NCBI GenBank assembly: GCA_020854035.1
Contig: JADZGE010000087.1
Location: forward strand, 1 to 64,000
From: Burkholderiales bacterium
GTDB taxonomy: Bacteria; Pseudomonadota; Gammaproteobacteria; Burkholderiales; SG8-41
Reading direction: 5' to 3'
DNA length: 64,000 nt
The translations under genes were made by a program, and so were the position numbers. Positions 52,067-61,503 of the stretch are shown one piece after another. Numbering within the stretch: the first letter of the stretch is position 1; each line of letters opens with the position of its first letter. The notes beneath the pieces are model-generated. The model worked only from the letters and a program-made list of their open reading frames with translations, made no database searches and was not told where the DNA came from.

Positions 52067-53752
52067 TCAAGGGGCTCGACTTCCTTCCCAGACCACCTTG
52101 CCGCCCACCACGGTCATGTCGGAGGCGATATCCTTCAGCGCGTCCTCGTCGACGGTCAGCGGGTCCGCGTTCAGGACGGCGAGATCGGCGAGTTTACCGG
52201 GCTCGATCGAGCCCTTCTCCCGCTCTTCGAAAGTCAGCCACGCGCCGTTCACCGTGGCGCCGCGCAAGGCATCCTCGCGCGAGAGCCTCTGCCCGGGCGC
52301 GACGGCGCGCCCGGTGTAAAGACTCGTGCGCGCGACCGATTGCCAGACCGGATAGAACATCGACACCGGTACGTTGTCGGTGGCAAGAGACACTCTCACG
52401 CCCGCTTCCGAGAGCGCGCGCAGGGGCGAGATCTCGTCCTCGCGCTCGGCGCCGAGACGTTGCTGCAGCAGGTGCCCCTCCTTGTAGATATAGCGATTCG
52501 TGTGCGTCGTCACCATGAGTCCGAGGTCGCGCACGCGGGAGACCTCGCCGGGTGTCAGTGTCGAAACGTGGCCGAGAACCCAGCGCAGGTCGCGGATCGG
52601 CGCGACGCGATTCGCTTCCTCGTAGAGCGCAAGCATGTTGCGGCGCGTCGTCGTCACGCGAATGCCGTTGCGCGCGCAGGCGGCGAGCAGCTCGCGCATG
52701 CGTTCGCGCGAGAGCGAGGTGTCGTAATGGAAACCGGCCCAGCCCGTATACGGCAGCGCTCTCGAGCGGACCCGGTTTTCTTCCTCCACGTCGATGTTCG
52801 CGTAGATGCCGGTGATGCGCAGGAACGCGTCTCCCAGCGAAGGTTCGGACAGCCAGCCGAACCACCCGGTCACGACGCGCTCGAGCGCCACCCCATCGAG
52901 GAACGTCCAGTCGGGGCTCACCACCAGCGCCGTACGCATCGTGAGCCCGCCGCGGCGGCGGACCTCCTTGTAGGCACGGAGGACTTCCGCCGACGCGCCG
53001 TGCTCCTCGAACACGCTGGTCGTTCCGAAAGCGTGGTAGGCACGCAGCGCATCGGGCAACGTCCGCACGCGGTCCGCATGCGAGAACCCCGGGGCGCAGC
53101 GCATCAGCGTGAGCTCCACCACCGGCATCAGCGTATTCTCGATGAACACGCCGGTCGGTTCGCCGCTCGCGTCTTTTTCGATTTCGACGCTGGGCAGCGG
53201 CGAAGCCGTCTCGCGCGTGATGCCGGCGAGCTCGAGCGCGCGCGTATTGGCTATCGATACGAGCGGAGTCGTGTGGCGCCAGAAGCCCCAGATCGAGCGG
53301 ATGTAGACCGGATTGCGGGGCGCGACCCGGTCGAGATCGTGCCGCGTCGGGAAGCGGCGCTCACGGAGGATCTCCGGCACGTTGAAGTAGGTCGGCGGAT
53401 CGCCGATCGGCATCGTGACGATCCATTCCCCGGGTCTCGCGCCACGCACGAGCGCCGCGATGCGCTCCTGGATATCGGCGATCGAGCGCACCTTGCCGAG
53501 CGAGGGGAACACGAGCTTCAGCCCTTCGCGATCGACGTGCGCATGGCCGTCGATCAACCCGGGCACAACCGCGCGCCCGCCGAGGTCGACTACCCGCGTG
53601 GCGGGGCCGGCGAGTTCCCGGACTTCGGCGTCGCCGCCGACAGCGACAAAGCGGTCAGCGCAGATCGCGACGGCCTCGGCGATGCGAAACCGCCCGTCCA
53701 CGGTGATGACTTTGCCGTTGCAGAGGATGAGGTCCGCTTCGCCTGCGCGCAT
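52067..53752 (-). CDS. Amidohydro_3 family (YtcJ/NfdA-like) hydrolase
   Basis: The 561-residue protein contains VVPGLIDGHAHVDREGL with the metal-binding HxH, GLVTTSVFEEH-type barrel elements (AFGTTSVFEEHGASAE), WVLGHVSTLTP, SLATDNVPVSMF with the late Asp, and GSIEPGKLADLAVLNADPL. Members are often exo-acting hydrolases of N-formyl, N-acyl or amide substrates. It is 30 bp upstream of the TctC (9) start. A conserved histidine ahead of the Asp suggests an active metal site. Confidence 0.83.
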   Translation of the reverse strand: MRAGEADLILCNGKVITVDGRFRIAEAVAICADRFVAVGGDAEVRELAGPATRVVDLGGRAVVPGLIDGHAHVDREGLKLVFPSLGKVRSIADIQERIAALVRGARPGEWIVTMPIGDPPTYFNVPEILRERRFPTRHDLDRVAPRNPVYIRSIWGFWRHTTPLVSIANTRALELAGITRETASPLPSVEIEKDASGEPTGVFIENTLMPVVELTLMRCAPGFSHADRVRTLPDALRAYHAFGTTSVFEEHGASAEVLRAYKEVRRRGGLTMRTALVVSPDWTFLDGVALERVVTGWFGWLSEPSLGDAFLRITGIYANIDVEEENRVRSRALPYTGWAGFHYDTSLSRERMRELLAACARNGIRVTTTRRNMLALYEEANRVAPIRDLRWVLGHVSTLTPGEVSRVRDLGLMVTTHTNRYIYKEGHLLQQRLGAEREDEISPLRALSEAGVRVSLATDNVPVSMFYPVWQSVARTSLYTGRAVAPGQRLSREDALRGATVNGAWLTFEEREKGSIEPGKLADLAVLNADPLTVDEDALKDIASDMTVVGGKVVWEGSRAP

Positions 53753-53956
53753 GTGCCGCCCGCTCGCTCCAGCGTATCACAGGAACGCGCTTCCCCGCGA
53801 AGCCCGGCGGCAGCGGCTCGGCGCCGATACCGGCCGCGAATGTTCCCGGGCGCAGGCCCGCCGCGAGAGCGATGATCGGCTGCCACGCAGGCGGCTTCGG
53901 GGAGTCGATGTGCGTCGTCGTGGAACGCGCCCGCGGCCCTGAAGAGCGGCACGGGT

Positions 53957-55582
53957 TCAGACCGGCACGGGACACACGAAGGCCGGATCATCGCTCCACT
54001 CGTGGTGGCGGCGCACGCGCGCGGCGCGCGCCAGCGCAAATGGGGCTACTTCGCACAGGAGCGTGAGCTCCTTTTCGTCGAGATCGAGGCCCGCGCGCCG
54101 GGCGAGCGCGCTCACCGCCGAACGGGTCGCGCCGTCGACGGGGATCCCGGTGAATGCCGATGGAGGCGTAACGGGTACACGCGGCGCGCCGGGTGCAAGC
54201 TTCGGCCGGCGCTCGCGCCATGGCGTCGCGTGTTCGTAGGCGTACGCGACGCGCAATACCTTCGCTTCCTCGAACGGAGCGCCCGCGATCTGCATCGAGA
54301 GCGGTAATCCATCGCTCGTGTAGCCGTTGCAGATGGCGAGCGCCGGCCCCGCGGTCACGCTGAACGCGGTATGGATGTTCGGCTTCTCCCACGCGTTTCG
54401 CGGCGAGTACTGATCGAAGCGCGGCGCCGGGCCCGAACTCGCGGTGACCAGCACGTCGTACTTCTCGTAGAGCGGTTTCATCTGGAGCTGCATGCGCCTT
54501 CTCTCGCGCTGAGCGGCGAAGTACTCGACCGACTGGAACAGGCATCCCGTGAGCGTCTGCGAGAGAAAATTCAATCCGAATTCGCGTGCACGCGTGGACA
54601 GGTCGCGCTGGTGGACACCGAACACCTCGGTTTCCGCGATGACGGTTTTCACGTCCGTGTAGTCCTGCAATGGCCGCATTCGCGCGTTCTCGACCGTGGC
54701 CCCGAGGCGCCCCAGCACGTCGAGCGCTTCGTCCATCGTGCGGGCAAGCCGGGGGTCCGTGACGAGGTCTTCCTCCCAGAAATGCCGGATCACCCCGACG
54801 CGTATGCCGCGAATGTCCGGCGTGAGCGCCGCTCGATAGTCGGCGACGGGACGATCGGCGCTCGCCGGATCCCGTCGATCGAAACCCGCTATCGTGCCCA
54901 GCACGATGGCGCAGTCTTCGACGGTCCACGTGAGCGGCCCGCAATGGTCGAATGAATACGAGTTCGGCGTGACGCCATGGCGGCTGACGAGACCATAGGT
55001 CGGCTTGAGGCCGACGGTGCCGCACATTGACGCGGGTCCGCGCACCGATGCGCCGGTATCGGTACCGAGCGCGCCGGGAAGAAATCCCGCCGCCACCGCA
55101 GCCCCCGAACCGCTCGAAGAACTACCGGTGAAATGCTCCGTATTCCACGGATTGCGCGCCGGCGGCCAGGGTGCATCGAAAGACGGTGCGCTGTGTGCGA
55201 ACTCGGTCATCGAGAGTTTTCCGAGCAGCACGGCGCCAGCCTGGAAGAGCTTGTCCACGGCCGCGGCGTTCGCCACGGGGACATGGTTCATGCAAACGCG
55301 CGAGTGATTGGTCGTCAGCACACCAGCCGTGGCGTACATATCCTTGAGGCCGAAGGCAATGCCGTGCATCGGTCCCCTGTGATTGCCCGCGGCAATCTCC
55401 GCTTCGGCCCGGCGCGCCTGCTCGAGCGCGAGTTCTCCCGTCACCGTGATGAATGCATTGATCTGGTCATCGAGCGACTCGATACGGCGCAGCCACGCCT
55501 GCGTCAGTTCGACCGGCGAGAGCTTGCGGGAACGGATCAGTCCCGCGGCTTCGGCAATGGTCAGAAAGTGCAGGTCGGACAT
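53957..55582 (-). CDS. Amidase signature family enzyme
   Basis: The 541-residue protein has the Ser-cisSer-Lys set: Lys in AFGLKDMYATAG, the glycine/serine block GSSSSGSGAAVAAGFLPGAL, and the nucleophile region GTDTGASVRGPASMCGTVG. The last motif normally reads GSDTGGSIR; here GAS keeps the catalytic Ser. It hydrolyses amides or transfers ammonia; with 541 residues it is longer than GatA and has a C-terminal extension. ATG 55582 was chosen because MSDLHFLTIAEAAGLIRS is the usual start. It lies 14 bp before TctC (10). Confidence 0.87.
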   Translation of the reverse strand: MSDLHFLTIAEAAGLIRSRKLSPVELTQAWLRRIESLDDQINAFITVTGELALEQARRAEAEIAAGNHRGPMHGIAFGLKDMYATAGVLTTNHSRVCMNHVPVANAAAVDKLFQAGAVLLGKLSMTEFAHSAPSFDAPWPPARNPWNTEHFTGSSSSGSGAAVAAGFLPGALGTDTGASVRGPASMCGTVGLKPTYGLVSRHGVTPNSYSFDHCGPLTWTVEDCAIVLGTIAGFDRRDPASADRPVADYRAALTPDIRGIRVGVIRHFWEEDLVTDPRLARTMDEALDVLGRLGATVENARMRPLQDYTDVKTVIAETEVFGVHQRDLSTRAREFGLNFLSQTLTGCLFQSVEYFAAQRERRRMQLQMKPLYEKYDVLVTASSGPAPRFDQYSPRNAWEKPNIHTAFSVTAGPALAICNGYTSDGLPLSMQIAGAPFEEAKVLRVAYAYEHATPWRERRPKLAPGAPRVPVTPPSAFTGIPVDGATRSAVSALARRAGLDLDEKELTLLCEVAPFALARAARVRRHHEWSDDPAFVCPVPV

Positions 55583-55596
55583 GGCGCTGCCGCGCC

Positions 55597-56571
55597 TTAC
55601 TTCACGGTGATACGCGCGTCCTTGATGACGCGCGCCCACAATTCCATGTTCGCCCTGGTCATGGCCCTGAAATCCTCGGGGGTGCTCCACGCGGGCTCAA
55701 ATCCCTGAACGGCGAGCTTCGCCTTGACATCGCCCATCTTCGCGATCTTGCGGATCTCCGTATTGAGCGCCCTGATCACCGCACCAGGCGTCCCGGCCGG
55801 TGCGATCAGCCCGTAGTCGACGGTCACGGCGTATCCCGGAAAGCCGGACTCGGCAATCGTCGCCACCTCCGGCAGCACTTCGATGCGTTTCGCGCTCGTC
55901 ACGGCAATTGCATGGACACGCCCGGACTTGATCACGGCCATCGCGGATGCGGTCGTTCCGAGGGCTACCGGAACCTCGCCGGCCGCGAGCGCAACGATGG
56001 CGGGCGCGGCGCCCTTGTAGGGAACATGATGAAATCGCGTTCCCGAGCGGCTCTGCAGGAGCTCCATCGCAAGGTGGCCCCCGCCAGCCACTCCCGAGCT
56101 GCCATAGCCGATTTCCCCCGGTTTCCCTCGTGCCGCGGACAATAGATCCGCCAGTGACTTCGCTCGCATGGATGGATGCGTGACCATCACGAATGCGCCC
56201 GCCGCGACCAGGGACACGTACGCGAAGTCCTTCAGCAGGTCGTAGTCGAGCTTGGGATAGATGCTTGGGCTCGTCGCGAGCGTCGAACCGGCCAGCATCA
56301 GCGTGTACCCGTCGGGAGTCGCGCGCGCCGTGATCCCGGCAGCAAGTGTCGCGCCCGCGCCGGGCCGGTTGTCCACGATCACCGCCTGACCCAGGCTCTC
56401 GGTGATCTTGGGGCCGATCACGCGCGCGACGTAATCCGATCCACCGCCAGCGGCGAAGCCGTCGAGTACCCGGATCGGCCTGGTCGGGTAGCCATCGGTT
56501 CTATCGCTCGCGGCCCACACGCCGCAGCTCGCGTGCGCAACCATTACCGAACAAAGCAGCGATTTCCACAT
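55597..56571 (-). CDS. Bug/TctC-family periplasmic solute-binding protein (10)
   Basis: The 324-residue protein has a signal peptide ending VWAASDRTD. Marks are VLDGFAAGGGSDYVARVIGP, NRPGAGATLA and ATPDGYTLMLA; VPYKGAAPAIVALAAGEV is in the second lobe. The loop DGFAAGGGSD is unlike the PFxxGG pattern of the others. It is the gene just upstream of the amidase in transcription order, so a carboxamide or its acid is a plausible ligand. ATG 56571 follows AGGTACTCC-type sequence. Confidence 0.88.
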   Translation of the reverse strand: MWKSLLCSVMVAHASCGVWAASDRTDGYPTRPIRVLDGFAAGGGSDYVARVIGPKITESLGQAVIVDNRPGAGATLAAGITARATPDGYTLMLAGSTLATSPSIYPKLDYDLLKDFAYVSLVAAGAFVMVTHPSMRAKSLADLLSAARGKPGEIGYGSSGVAGGGHLAMELLQSRSGTRFHHVPYKGAAPAIVALAAGEVPVALGTTASAMAVIKSGRVHAIAVTSAKRIEVLPEVATIAESGFPGYAVTVDYGLIAPAGTPGAVIRALNTEIRKIAKMGDVKAKLAVQGFEPAWSTPEDFRAMTRANMELWARVIKDARITVK

Positions 56572-56812
56572 GGAGTACCTCGCTTCCTTTCGGGTGCATG
56601 AAGGGCCTGAATGCTGCGGCGCCGGCACGCGGTTACGCATGGTTCTCGTCACCTCGTCCTGTCCGTGCATGGGCAGCCCGCCCTGAGCCGGTCGCAGCGC
56701 GCGATCTGCATCGAGTGCTCGTTCGCCTCCGGGCCGCTCGCTTGGCATCGGTGCGGGATGGGTGATCGGGGACCCGCAAGGTGAGGCGCGCGATGCGGCG
56801 CCGGCCGTGGCC

Positions 56813-57607
56813 TCAATAGCCGCCGGCGGCCGCGGGGGCGAGCGGCTTCCAGCCCGTGAGCCGGGCGACTTCCGCCTTCATGAAGTTCGCCATGGCGATG
56901 CGATCGGCGCCGAGCATCACCATCCGGAAACCCTGGTCGAGGTAGCGCTGCGTGAATTTCGAGCTGGAGGTGTGTATGCCCGCGACGATCCCGTGCCGGT
57001 TGCAGGCGTCGAGAATCCGGTTGACGGTCGCGACGTGCTGCGGATCGTCGTTGTCCATCACGGGCGGCAGCCCCAGGGCAAGCGCGAGGTCGGTCGGCCC
57101 GATGTAGGCGGCGTCCACGCCCGGAGTGGAGACGATCTCGTCGAGCTTCGCGATGCCTTCCGGCGTTTCGATCATCACCACGCACGCGATTTGCGCGTTC
57201 GCGTGCTTCTGGTAGTCGGCGCCGGCGTAGAGCAGCACGCGGTTCGGCCCGTTGCTGCGCATGCCCGCCGGGGGGTAGCGACAGGCGGCGACGGCGCGCT
57301 CGGCCTCGGCGCGGTTACTCACCATCGGCACGATCACCCCGTAGGCGCCGGCGTCGAGAACCTTCATGATCATCGCGGGCTCGTTCCATGGCACCCGCAC
57401 GAACGGCGTGACGCCGGTCGTCGAGATCGCCGTCAGCATCGGCACCGTGTCGGCGTAGTCGATGCAGCCGTGCTGCATGTCGATGCAGAGCCAGTCGAGC
57501 CCGGTATGAGCCATGACTTCGGCCGGCAGGCAATGCGGAATCGAGAGCCAGCCGCCGACGGCCGGCCGGCCCTCACGCCAAAGCTGCTTCACGCGGTTGA
57601 TGCGCAC
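56813..57607 (-). CDS. HpcH/HpaI-family class II aldolase
   Basis: The 264-residue TIM-barrel aldolase has CIDMQHGCIDYAD with the catalytic His, FVRVPWNEPAMIMKVLDAGA, VVMIETPEGIAKLDEI with the metal-binding Glu, and AYIGPTDLALALG. HpaI relatives cleave 4-hydroxy-2-oxo acids to pyruvate and an aldehyde. GTG 57607 follows GGGAGGAAG, making it preferable to the 310-codon ORF. A 240-bp gap separates it from TctC (10) downstream; it is the first gene of the minus-strand island and might supply pyruvate from its breakdown product. Confidence 0.87.
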   Translation of the reverse strand: MRINRVKQLWREGRPAVGGWLSIPHCLPAEVMAHTGLDWLCIDMQHGCIDYADTVPMLTAISTTGVTPFVRVPWNEPAMIMKVLDAGAYGVIVPMVSNRAEAERAVAACRYPPAGMRSNGPNRVLLYAGADYQKHANAQIACVVMIETPEGIAKLDEIVSTPGVDAAYIGPTDLALALGLPPVMDNDDPQHVATVNRILDACNRHGIVAGIHTSSSKFTQRYLDQGFRMVMLGADRIAMANFMKAEVARLTGWKPLAPAAAGGY

Positions 57608-57981
57608 GTGCTTCCTCCCGGGGATGTGCGAAACGGACCGAGCCGGGATTGTAGCCGCTCGGTCGCGCACCGGGGCGATAAGGCGGGGCTCAAGCCTCGG
57701 GCGGCGGCGCCGATACATGAGGGCGTTGCACGAAGCGATCGCCACCGGGCGGGCGTCGAACCCTCGGCGTCGCGAGCGTGAGATCCGTCCGGTTCGCGGG
57801 GCAGGGAGCGGGTTTTCCCGGTGCGGCAGCCGGGTGCTCCGCGGGGAGGCGCCGCACGTCGGCTTCCGGCGGGTCCCAAGTCAGCTCCGTGCACCGGGCA
57901 CGGAACTTGCGATGGACAAAGTGCCACGCTCCTGTCCGGCGAGTGGCGAGCGGCAATTGCGAGGATCCAGGGGGAAGCATC
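57608..57981. other. Divergent intergenic region
   Basis: This 374-bp stretch lies between the minus-strand aldolase and the plus-strand zinc-ribbon gene. The 144-codon ORF crossing it owes its first 68 codons to chance (Ala/Gly/Arg-rich). No clear promoter hexamers were seen, but both flanking genes must start here. Confidence 0.4.
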
Positions 57982-58212
57982 GTGTCGTCCAAACCGTGTG
58001 GGCGTTGCCGCGACTGGGCAACTTCGCCCGAAGTGTTGCCCGAGGTGCTCGGCAACCGGTGGAGCGCCTGCGATGGCTGCACCCACGAACGCCATATGAA
58101 GGCGGTGACCGAGCAATACCAGACTCGCCGCCCGCGCTGGTGGATGGTGGGCAACGTGGTCGTCGTGCCGATCTGGATGGTGGAGGTGCTGAAGACCCGC
58201 AAGACCATCTGA
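57982..58212 (+). CDS. Small zinc-ribbon membrane-linked hypothetical protein
   Basis: The 76-residue protein begins VSSKPCGRCRDWATSPEVLP and has a second pair in CDGCTHERH, giving CxxC plus CxxC that could bind zinc. It ends with WWMVGNVVVVPIWMVEVLK, a possible membrane or peripheral hydrophobic segment. GGGGAAGC with GTG 57982 supports this start. Family and role unknown. Confidence 0.5.
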   Translation: MSSKPCGRCRDWATSPEVLPEVLGNRWSACDGCTHERHMKAVTEQYQTRRPRWWMVGNVVVVPIWMVEVLKTRKTI

Positions 58213-58309
58213 GGTAGGATTTCCCCGGCGGGCGTGCGGGCACGGCCCCGCGCGCGCATCGAGGCGCGGGTCGCATCCGCCGTCTGCGCCGATTACGGGG
58301 GAGGAGTCC

Positions 58310-59302
58310 ATGGCGCTTGTTCCTGCGCGCGGTGCTGCCCTCGCCTGCGGAATGTTCGTCGCGCTGGCGAGCGCCGCCGCCCTCGCGCAGCCGGCCGCGC
58401 CGGCCGGCTGGCCCGCGAAGCCGATACGGCTCATCGTGCCTTTCCCCGGCGGGGCGTCGAGCGATATCGTGGGGCGGATGCTGGTCCAGAAGATGGCCGG
58501 GGAACTCGGCCAGCAGGTGGTGGTGGACAACCGGGCCGGCGTCGGCGGAAACCTGGGAATCGGCGTCGCCGCCAAGGCCCCGCCCGACGGCTACACCATG
58601 GTCATCGCGACCGCGAGCATCGCCGTCAGCGCCTCGCTCTATGCAAACCCCGGCTACGACGCCGTCCGGGATCTCGCGCCGGTCGCCCGGCTCACCTCGA
58701 TCCCCAACGTGCTGCTGGTCCACCCATCGGTGCCGGCGCGGACGCTGCGGCAATTCGTCGAACTCGCCCGGGCGCACCCGGGCAGACTCAACTTCGGATC
58801 GGGCGGCGCCGGAACGACCAACCATCTCGCCAACGAGCTCCTGAAGCACCTCGAGCGAATCGATCTCGTGCACGTGCCCTTCAAAGGCGTCACCCAGGCG
58901 ATGACGGCGATGATGAGCGGCGAGGTGGACAACGTGGTCATGCCGGTCACGACGGCCTTGCCGCAGGTCCGGGCGGGCAGGGTGCGGGCGCTGGCGGTGC
59001 TGACGGAAAAGCGCGTCGCGGTGCTTCCCGAGGTCCCGACCAGCATGGAGGCGGGCGTGACGGGCTTCACGATGCCGTTGTGGTATGGCATGTTCGCGCC
59101 GGCCGCAACGCCGCTCGAGATCGTGGCGCGCTTGAACGCCGGGCTGGTGAAGGCGCTGCAGGCGCCGGACGTGCGCGACCGGCTGATCGCCATGGGTGTC
59201 GATCCGTGGCCGGGCAGCGCCGGGGAGCTCGCGGAACTGCTGCGCGCGGACATCCAGCGCTACGGGGTCGTCGTGCGCGCCGCCGGGCTCCCGAGGCAGT
59301 GA
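58310..59302 (+). CDS. Bug/TctC-family periplasmic solute-binding protein (11)
   Basis: The 330-residue protein has a signal peptide ending SAAALAQPA. Marks are LIVPFPGGASSDIVGRMLVQ, NRAGVGGNLG and APPDGYTMVIA, with HVPFKGVTQAMTAMMSGEV in the second lobe. GGGGGAGGAG precedes the ATG. It is followed within 16 bp by a cupin-gene remnant and then an ACMSD-like amidohydrolase on the same strand, suggesting that the remnant once belonged to the same operon. Confidence 0.9.
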   Translation: MALVPARGAALACGMFVALASAAALAQPAAPAGWPAKPIRLIVPFPGGASSDIVGRMLVQKMAGELGQQVVVDNRAGVGGNLGIGVAAKAPPDGYTMVIATASIAVSASLYANPGYDAVRDLAPVARLTSIPNVLLVHPSVPARTLRQFVELARAHPGRLNFGSGGAGTTNHLANELLKHLERIDLVHVPFKGVTQAMTAMMSGEVDNVVMPVTTALPQVRAGRVRALAVLTEKRVAVLPEVPTSMEAGVTGFTMPLWYGMFAPAATPLEIVARLNAGLVKALQAPDVRDRLIAMGVDPWPGSAGELAELLRADIQRYGVVVRAAGLPRQ

Positions 59303-59318
59303 TGGAGAAGGGGAGATC

Positions 59319-59435
59319 ATGGCACTGACACCCGTTCGGCTCGTCGTCACCGGCACCGACGGAGAGGGGCGATCCCGGGTGGTGTGGGACGGCCCGATGC
59401 GGCCCCGGCCCGTCGCGGGCTGCCGGACGGTGTGA
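59319..59435 (+). pseudogene. N-terminal remnant of a cupin-family gene
   Basis: ATG 59319 opens 38 codons with good ribosome-binding GGGGAG. The reading MALTPVRLVVTGTDGEGRSR followed by VVWDGP resembles the first residues of cupin proteins of the VVTGhDaqGrsvvlwDGp type, then ends in an unrelated RPRPVAGCRTV. The beta-barrel part is absent. The remainder, 59436-59610, shows no matching frame, so the gene appears truncated. Confidence 0.55.
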
Positions 59436-59610
59436 AGCCGCAGCGGCGCATCGTCGCCATCGACCGCGAAGCGAGGAAATCGAGACCGAGCAGCGCCGCG
59501 GTTGCGGGTTCCGCGATGTTGAGCGGAGTGCCCGCACGATCCGCCCGCGGGCGGACGTTGCTTGATAAACTGCGCGTCGGGAATCGAGTGAAGCGCGCTG
59601 CGGCGCGCAG

Positions 59611-60714
59611 ATGTCCACCAACCGGAGAGCCGTCTTGGCCAACGAGCCGTACCCGTCCGCCGTCAAGCACGATGTCGCGCCCGGGAGCGAGGGGAAGCCC
59701 GCGGGCACACGCCGCTACCGCCGCGTCATCGATGCCCACATGCACTGGTATCCGGAGGCGTTCGTCGATCTCATGAAGAAGAAGGGGCCGGCGAACGGCG
59801 CCGTCATGGGCGAGGATGGCGAGGGCAACCCGGTGGTGCTGTCCGTTCCGGGCTGCACGCAGACCTCGGTCATGCGCCGGAGCATGACCCGCCTCGACGA
59901 CATCATCGAGGCCATGAACCGGCGCAAGGTGGACACCTATGCGCTGTCGATGACGAATCCGCTCATGTACTGGGCACCGGCCGGCTTCGGGCTGGAACTC
60001 GCCGCCGCCCACAACGACGCCTGCGTTGATGCGCACCGGAAGTACCCGCAGCGCTTCTTCGGCACGATCATCCTGCCGATGCAGGACGTGAAGCTCGCGG
60101 CGCAGGAACTGGAGCGCATGGCGAAGTACCCGTGCATGCGGGCGGTGTTCATCGCCGAGCATATCAACGGGAAGAATCTGCACGAGAAGGAGTTCTGGCC
60201 GATCTACGAGCGCGCGCAGGCGCTCGGGCTGCCGCTTTTCCTGACCAACCTCTACCCGACCGGCGCGGAACGGATGAAGGACTTCTTCATGATCAACGTT
60301 CTCGGCAATCCGCAGGAGGCGGGCTATGCCGCGATGAGCCTGGTCTGCGGCGGGGTCCTCGACGCGTTCCCGAAGCTGGAGGTTTTCCTGCCGCACGCCG
60401 GGGGCACGTTTCCGTGGCTGATCGGAAGGCTCGACCTCGGATTCCGGGTGAGCGCGGACCTCGGGCACATGACGAAGCCGGCGGCCGGGTACCTGCGGCG
60501 CTTTCACTACGATCTCATCACGCACCACCCGGTCATCATGCGCAACCTCATCGATCTCGTCGGCGTCGACCGCATCGTCGCGGGGACCGATTTTCCGCAG
60601 GGCATGTCGGTGAGGCAGCCGGTCGATTTCGTCGAGTCGATACCGGGCCTCACGCACGAGGAGCGCTCGGCGATCCTGTGCGAGAACCCGGCGCGGCTGC
60701 TCGGCATCGCGTGA
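59611..60714 (+). CDS. Amidohydrolase_2 family enzyme (ACMSD-like)
   Basis: The 367-residue TIM-barrel protein has RRVIDAHMHWYPEAFVDLMK with the metal-binding HxH, LFLTNLYPTG where other members carry a His, VFLPHAGGTFPWLIGRLDLG, and IVAGTDFPQG with the late Asp. This order fits aminocarboxymuconate-semialdehyde decarboxylase-like enzymes acting on carboxylated rings or side chains. Substrate unknown. The start is ATG 59611. It is probably cotranscribed with TctC (11). Confidence 0.83.
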   Translation: MSTNRRAVLANEPYPSAVKHDVAPGSEGKPAGTRRYRRVIDAHMHWYPEAFVDLMKKKGPANGAVMGEDGEGNPVVLSVPGCTQTSVMRRSMTRLDDIIEAMNRRKVDTYALSMTNPLMYWAPAGFGLELAAAHNDACVDAHRKYPQRFFGTIILPMQDVKLAAQELERMAKYPCMRAVFIAEHINGKNLHEKEFWPIYERAQALGLPLFLTNLYPTGAERMKDFFMINVLGNPQEAGYAAMSLVCGGVLDAFPKLEVFLPHAGGTFPWLIGRLDLGFRVSADLGHMTKPAAGYLRRFHYDLITHHPVIMRNLIDLVGVDRIVAGTDFPQGMSVRQPVDFVESIPGLTHEERSAILCENPARLLGIA

Positions 60715-61023
60715 GCCGTGCGGGGCATTGGTCCCCGCGCGGAGCGCCCCGCCGAGGTCAACCGGTCGGGCAAGGCGGTTCGCCGCTACCCTGCAGCGCC
60801 ATGGCCGCCGGCGCTCATGGCTGGCCTGGAATGTGCATATAATCACCACCATGCGAGGCGTCGGCGGCAAGTCCGGGCCGTGTGGCGGGATGTCGGCGGA
60901 AGTCCTTGAATTCATTGGGGCGGGTGGGCGACCCCGGAACACGCGTCGGGGCGGTCCCGGGGGGAACCGGAGGCAATGTCGTAATTTCGTCGGCGTGGCC
61001 GGCGAGGGGGCAGGAGGATGGAC
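60715..61023. other. Intergenic region with a promoter-like TATAAT
   Basis: About 309 bp separate the ACMSD-like gene from the small membrane gene. TATAAT at 60838-60843 (gtgcatataatcacc) is a perfect -10 hexamer in otherwise GC-rich DNA, but the -35 region (tcatgg at 17-bp spacing) is poor. It could drive the gene at 61024. No ORF here is credible. Confidence 0.45.
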
Positions 61024-61314
61024 ATGGCGGGCGGAATCTGGGTGCTGGTGCTGCTCGGTATGGTGACCGTGCTGCTCGTCATCGCGGTCGTGCTGATGGC
61101 CGCGATCGCGGCGCAGCTGCGTGGCCTTCGCGCCGAGACCACGAAGGCGCGTGACCAGCTCGCGAAGATGGACTGGACGCAGCTCCTCTTCAACGGGGTG
61201 CAGCACCTGAAGGAGACCCGCCAGGCGCTCGAAACGATCGACAAGCGCCTGCAGAAGCTCGAGGCGCTGGAGAAGGTGCAGCTCTCGCACATCAATCTCC
61301 GGGCGGGACGATAG
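61024..61314 (+). CDS. Small single-span membrane protein with coiled coil
   Basis: The 96-residue protein has one N-terminal transmembrane helix (GIWVLVLLGMVTVLLVIAVV) followed by a charged amphipathic helix (RAETTKARDQLAKMDWTQLL, then LKETRQALETIDKRLQKLEAL). It resembles DUF948-like or phage-shock-type anchors only in outline. AGGAGG at 6-nt spacing supports ATG 61024 over ATG 61018. A strong terminator follows 22 bp after the stop, so it is a monocistronic unit. Function unknown. Confidence 0.65.
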   Translation: MAGGIWVLVLLGMVTVLLVIAVVLMAAIAAQLRGLRAETTKARDQLAKMDWTQLLFNGVQHLKETRQALETIDKRLQKLEALEKVQLSHINLRAGR

Positions 61315-61335
61315 CGGCACCGGCGCCGGCTCGCG

Positions 61336-61359
61336 GGGCGGCCCGCCAGCCGCCCTTTT
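61336..61359 (+). terminator. Rho-independent terminator
   Basis: GGGCGGC-CCGCCA-GCCGCCC makes a 7-bp GC stem with a 6-nt loop and is followed directly by TTTT. It lies 22 bp after the small membrane protein gene and is the only classical terminator I found in the window. Confidence 0.8.
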
Positions 61360-61503
61360 CGCGTACCGGGGCGCGGCGAGCGGACCCGCGGTCGCGTCGT
61401 GGCCCGATGCCGGGGCGCATGCTAGGATGGCCGCTCCCGCCGGGGCGAACCGCGCAACGGCTCGTCGCTCATCACTCGCAGCTCGTCACGCCCAGGTTCC
61501 GCG

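Noticed and set aside
59347-61320. 657-codon minus-strand ORF
   Set aside because: Antisense to the ACMSD-like gene and the small membrane gene, which have clear family motifs.
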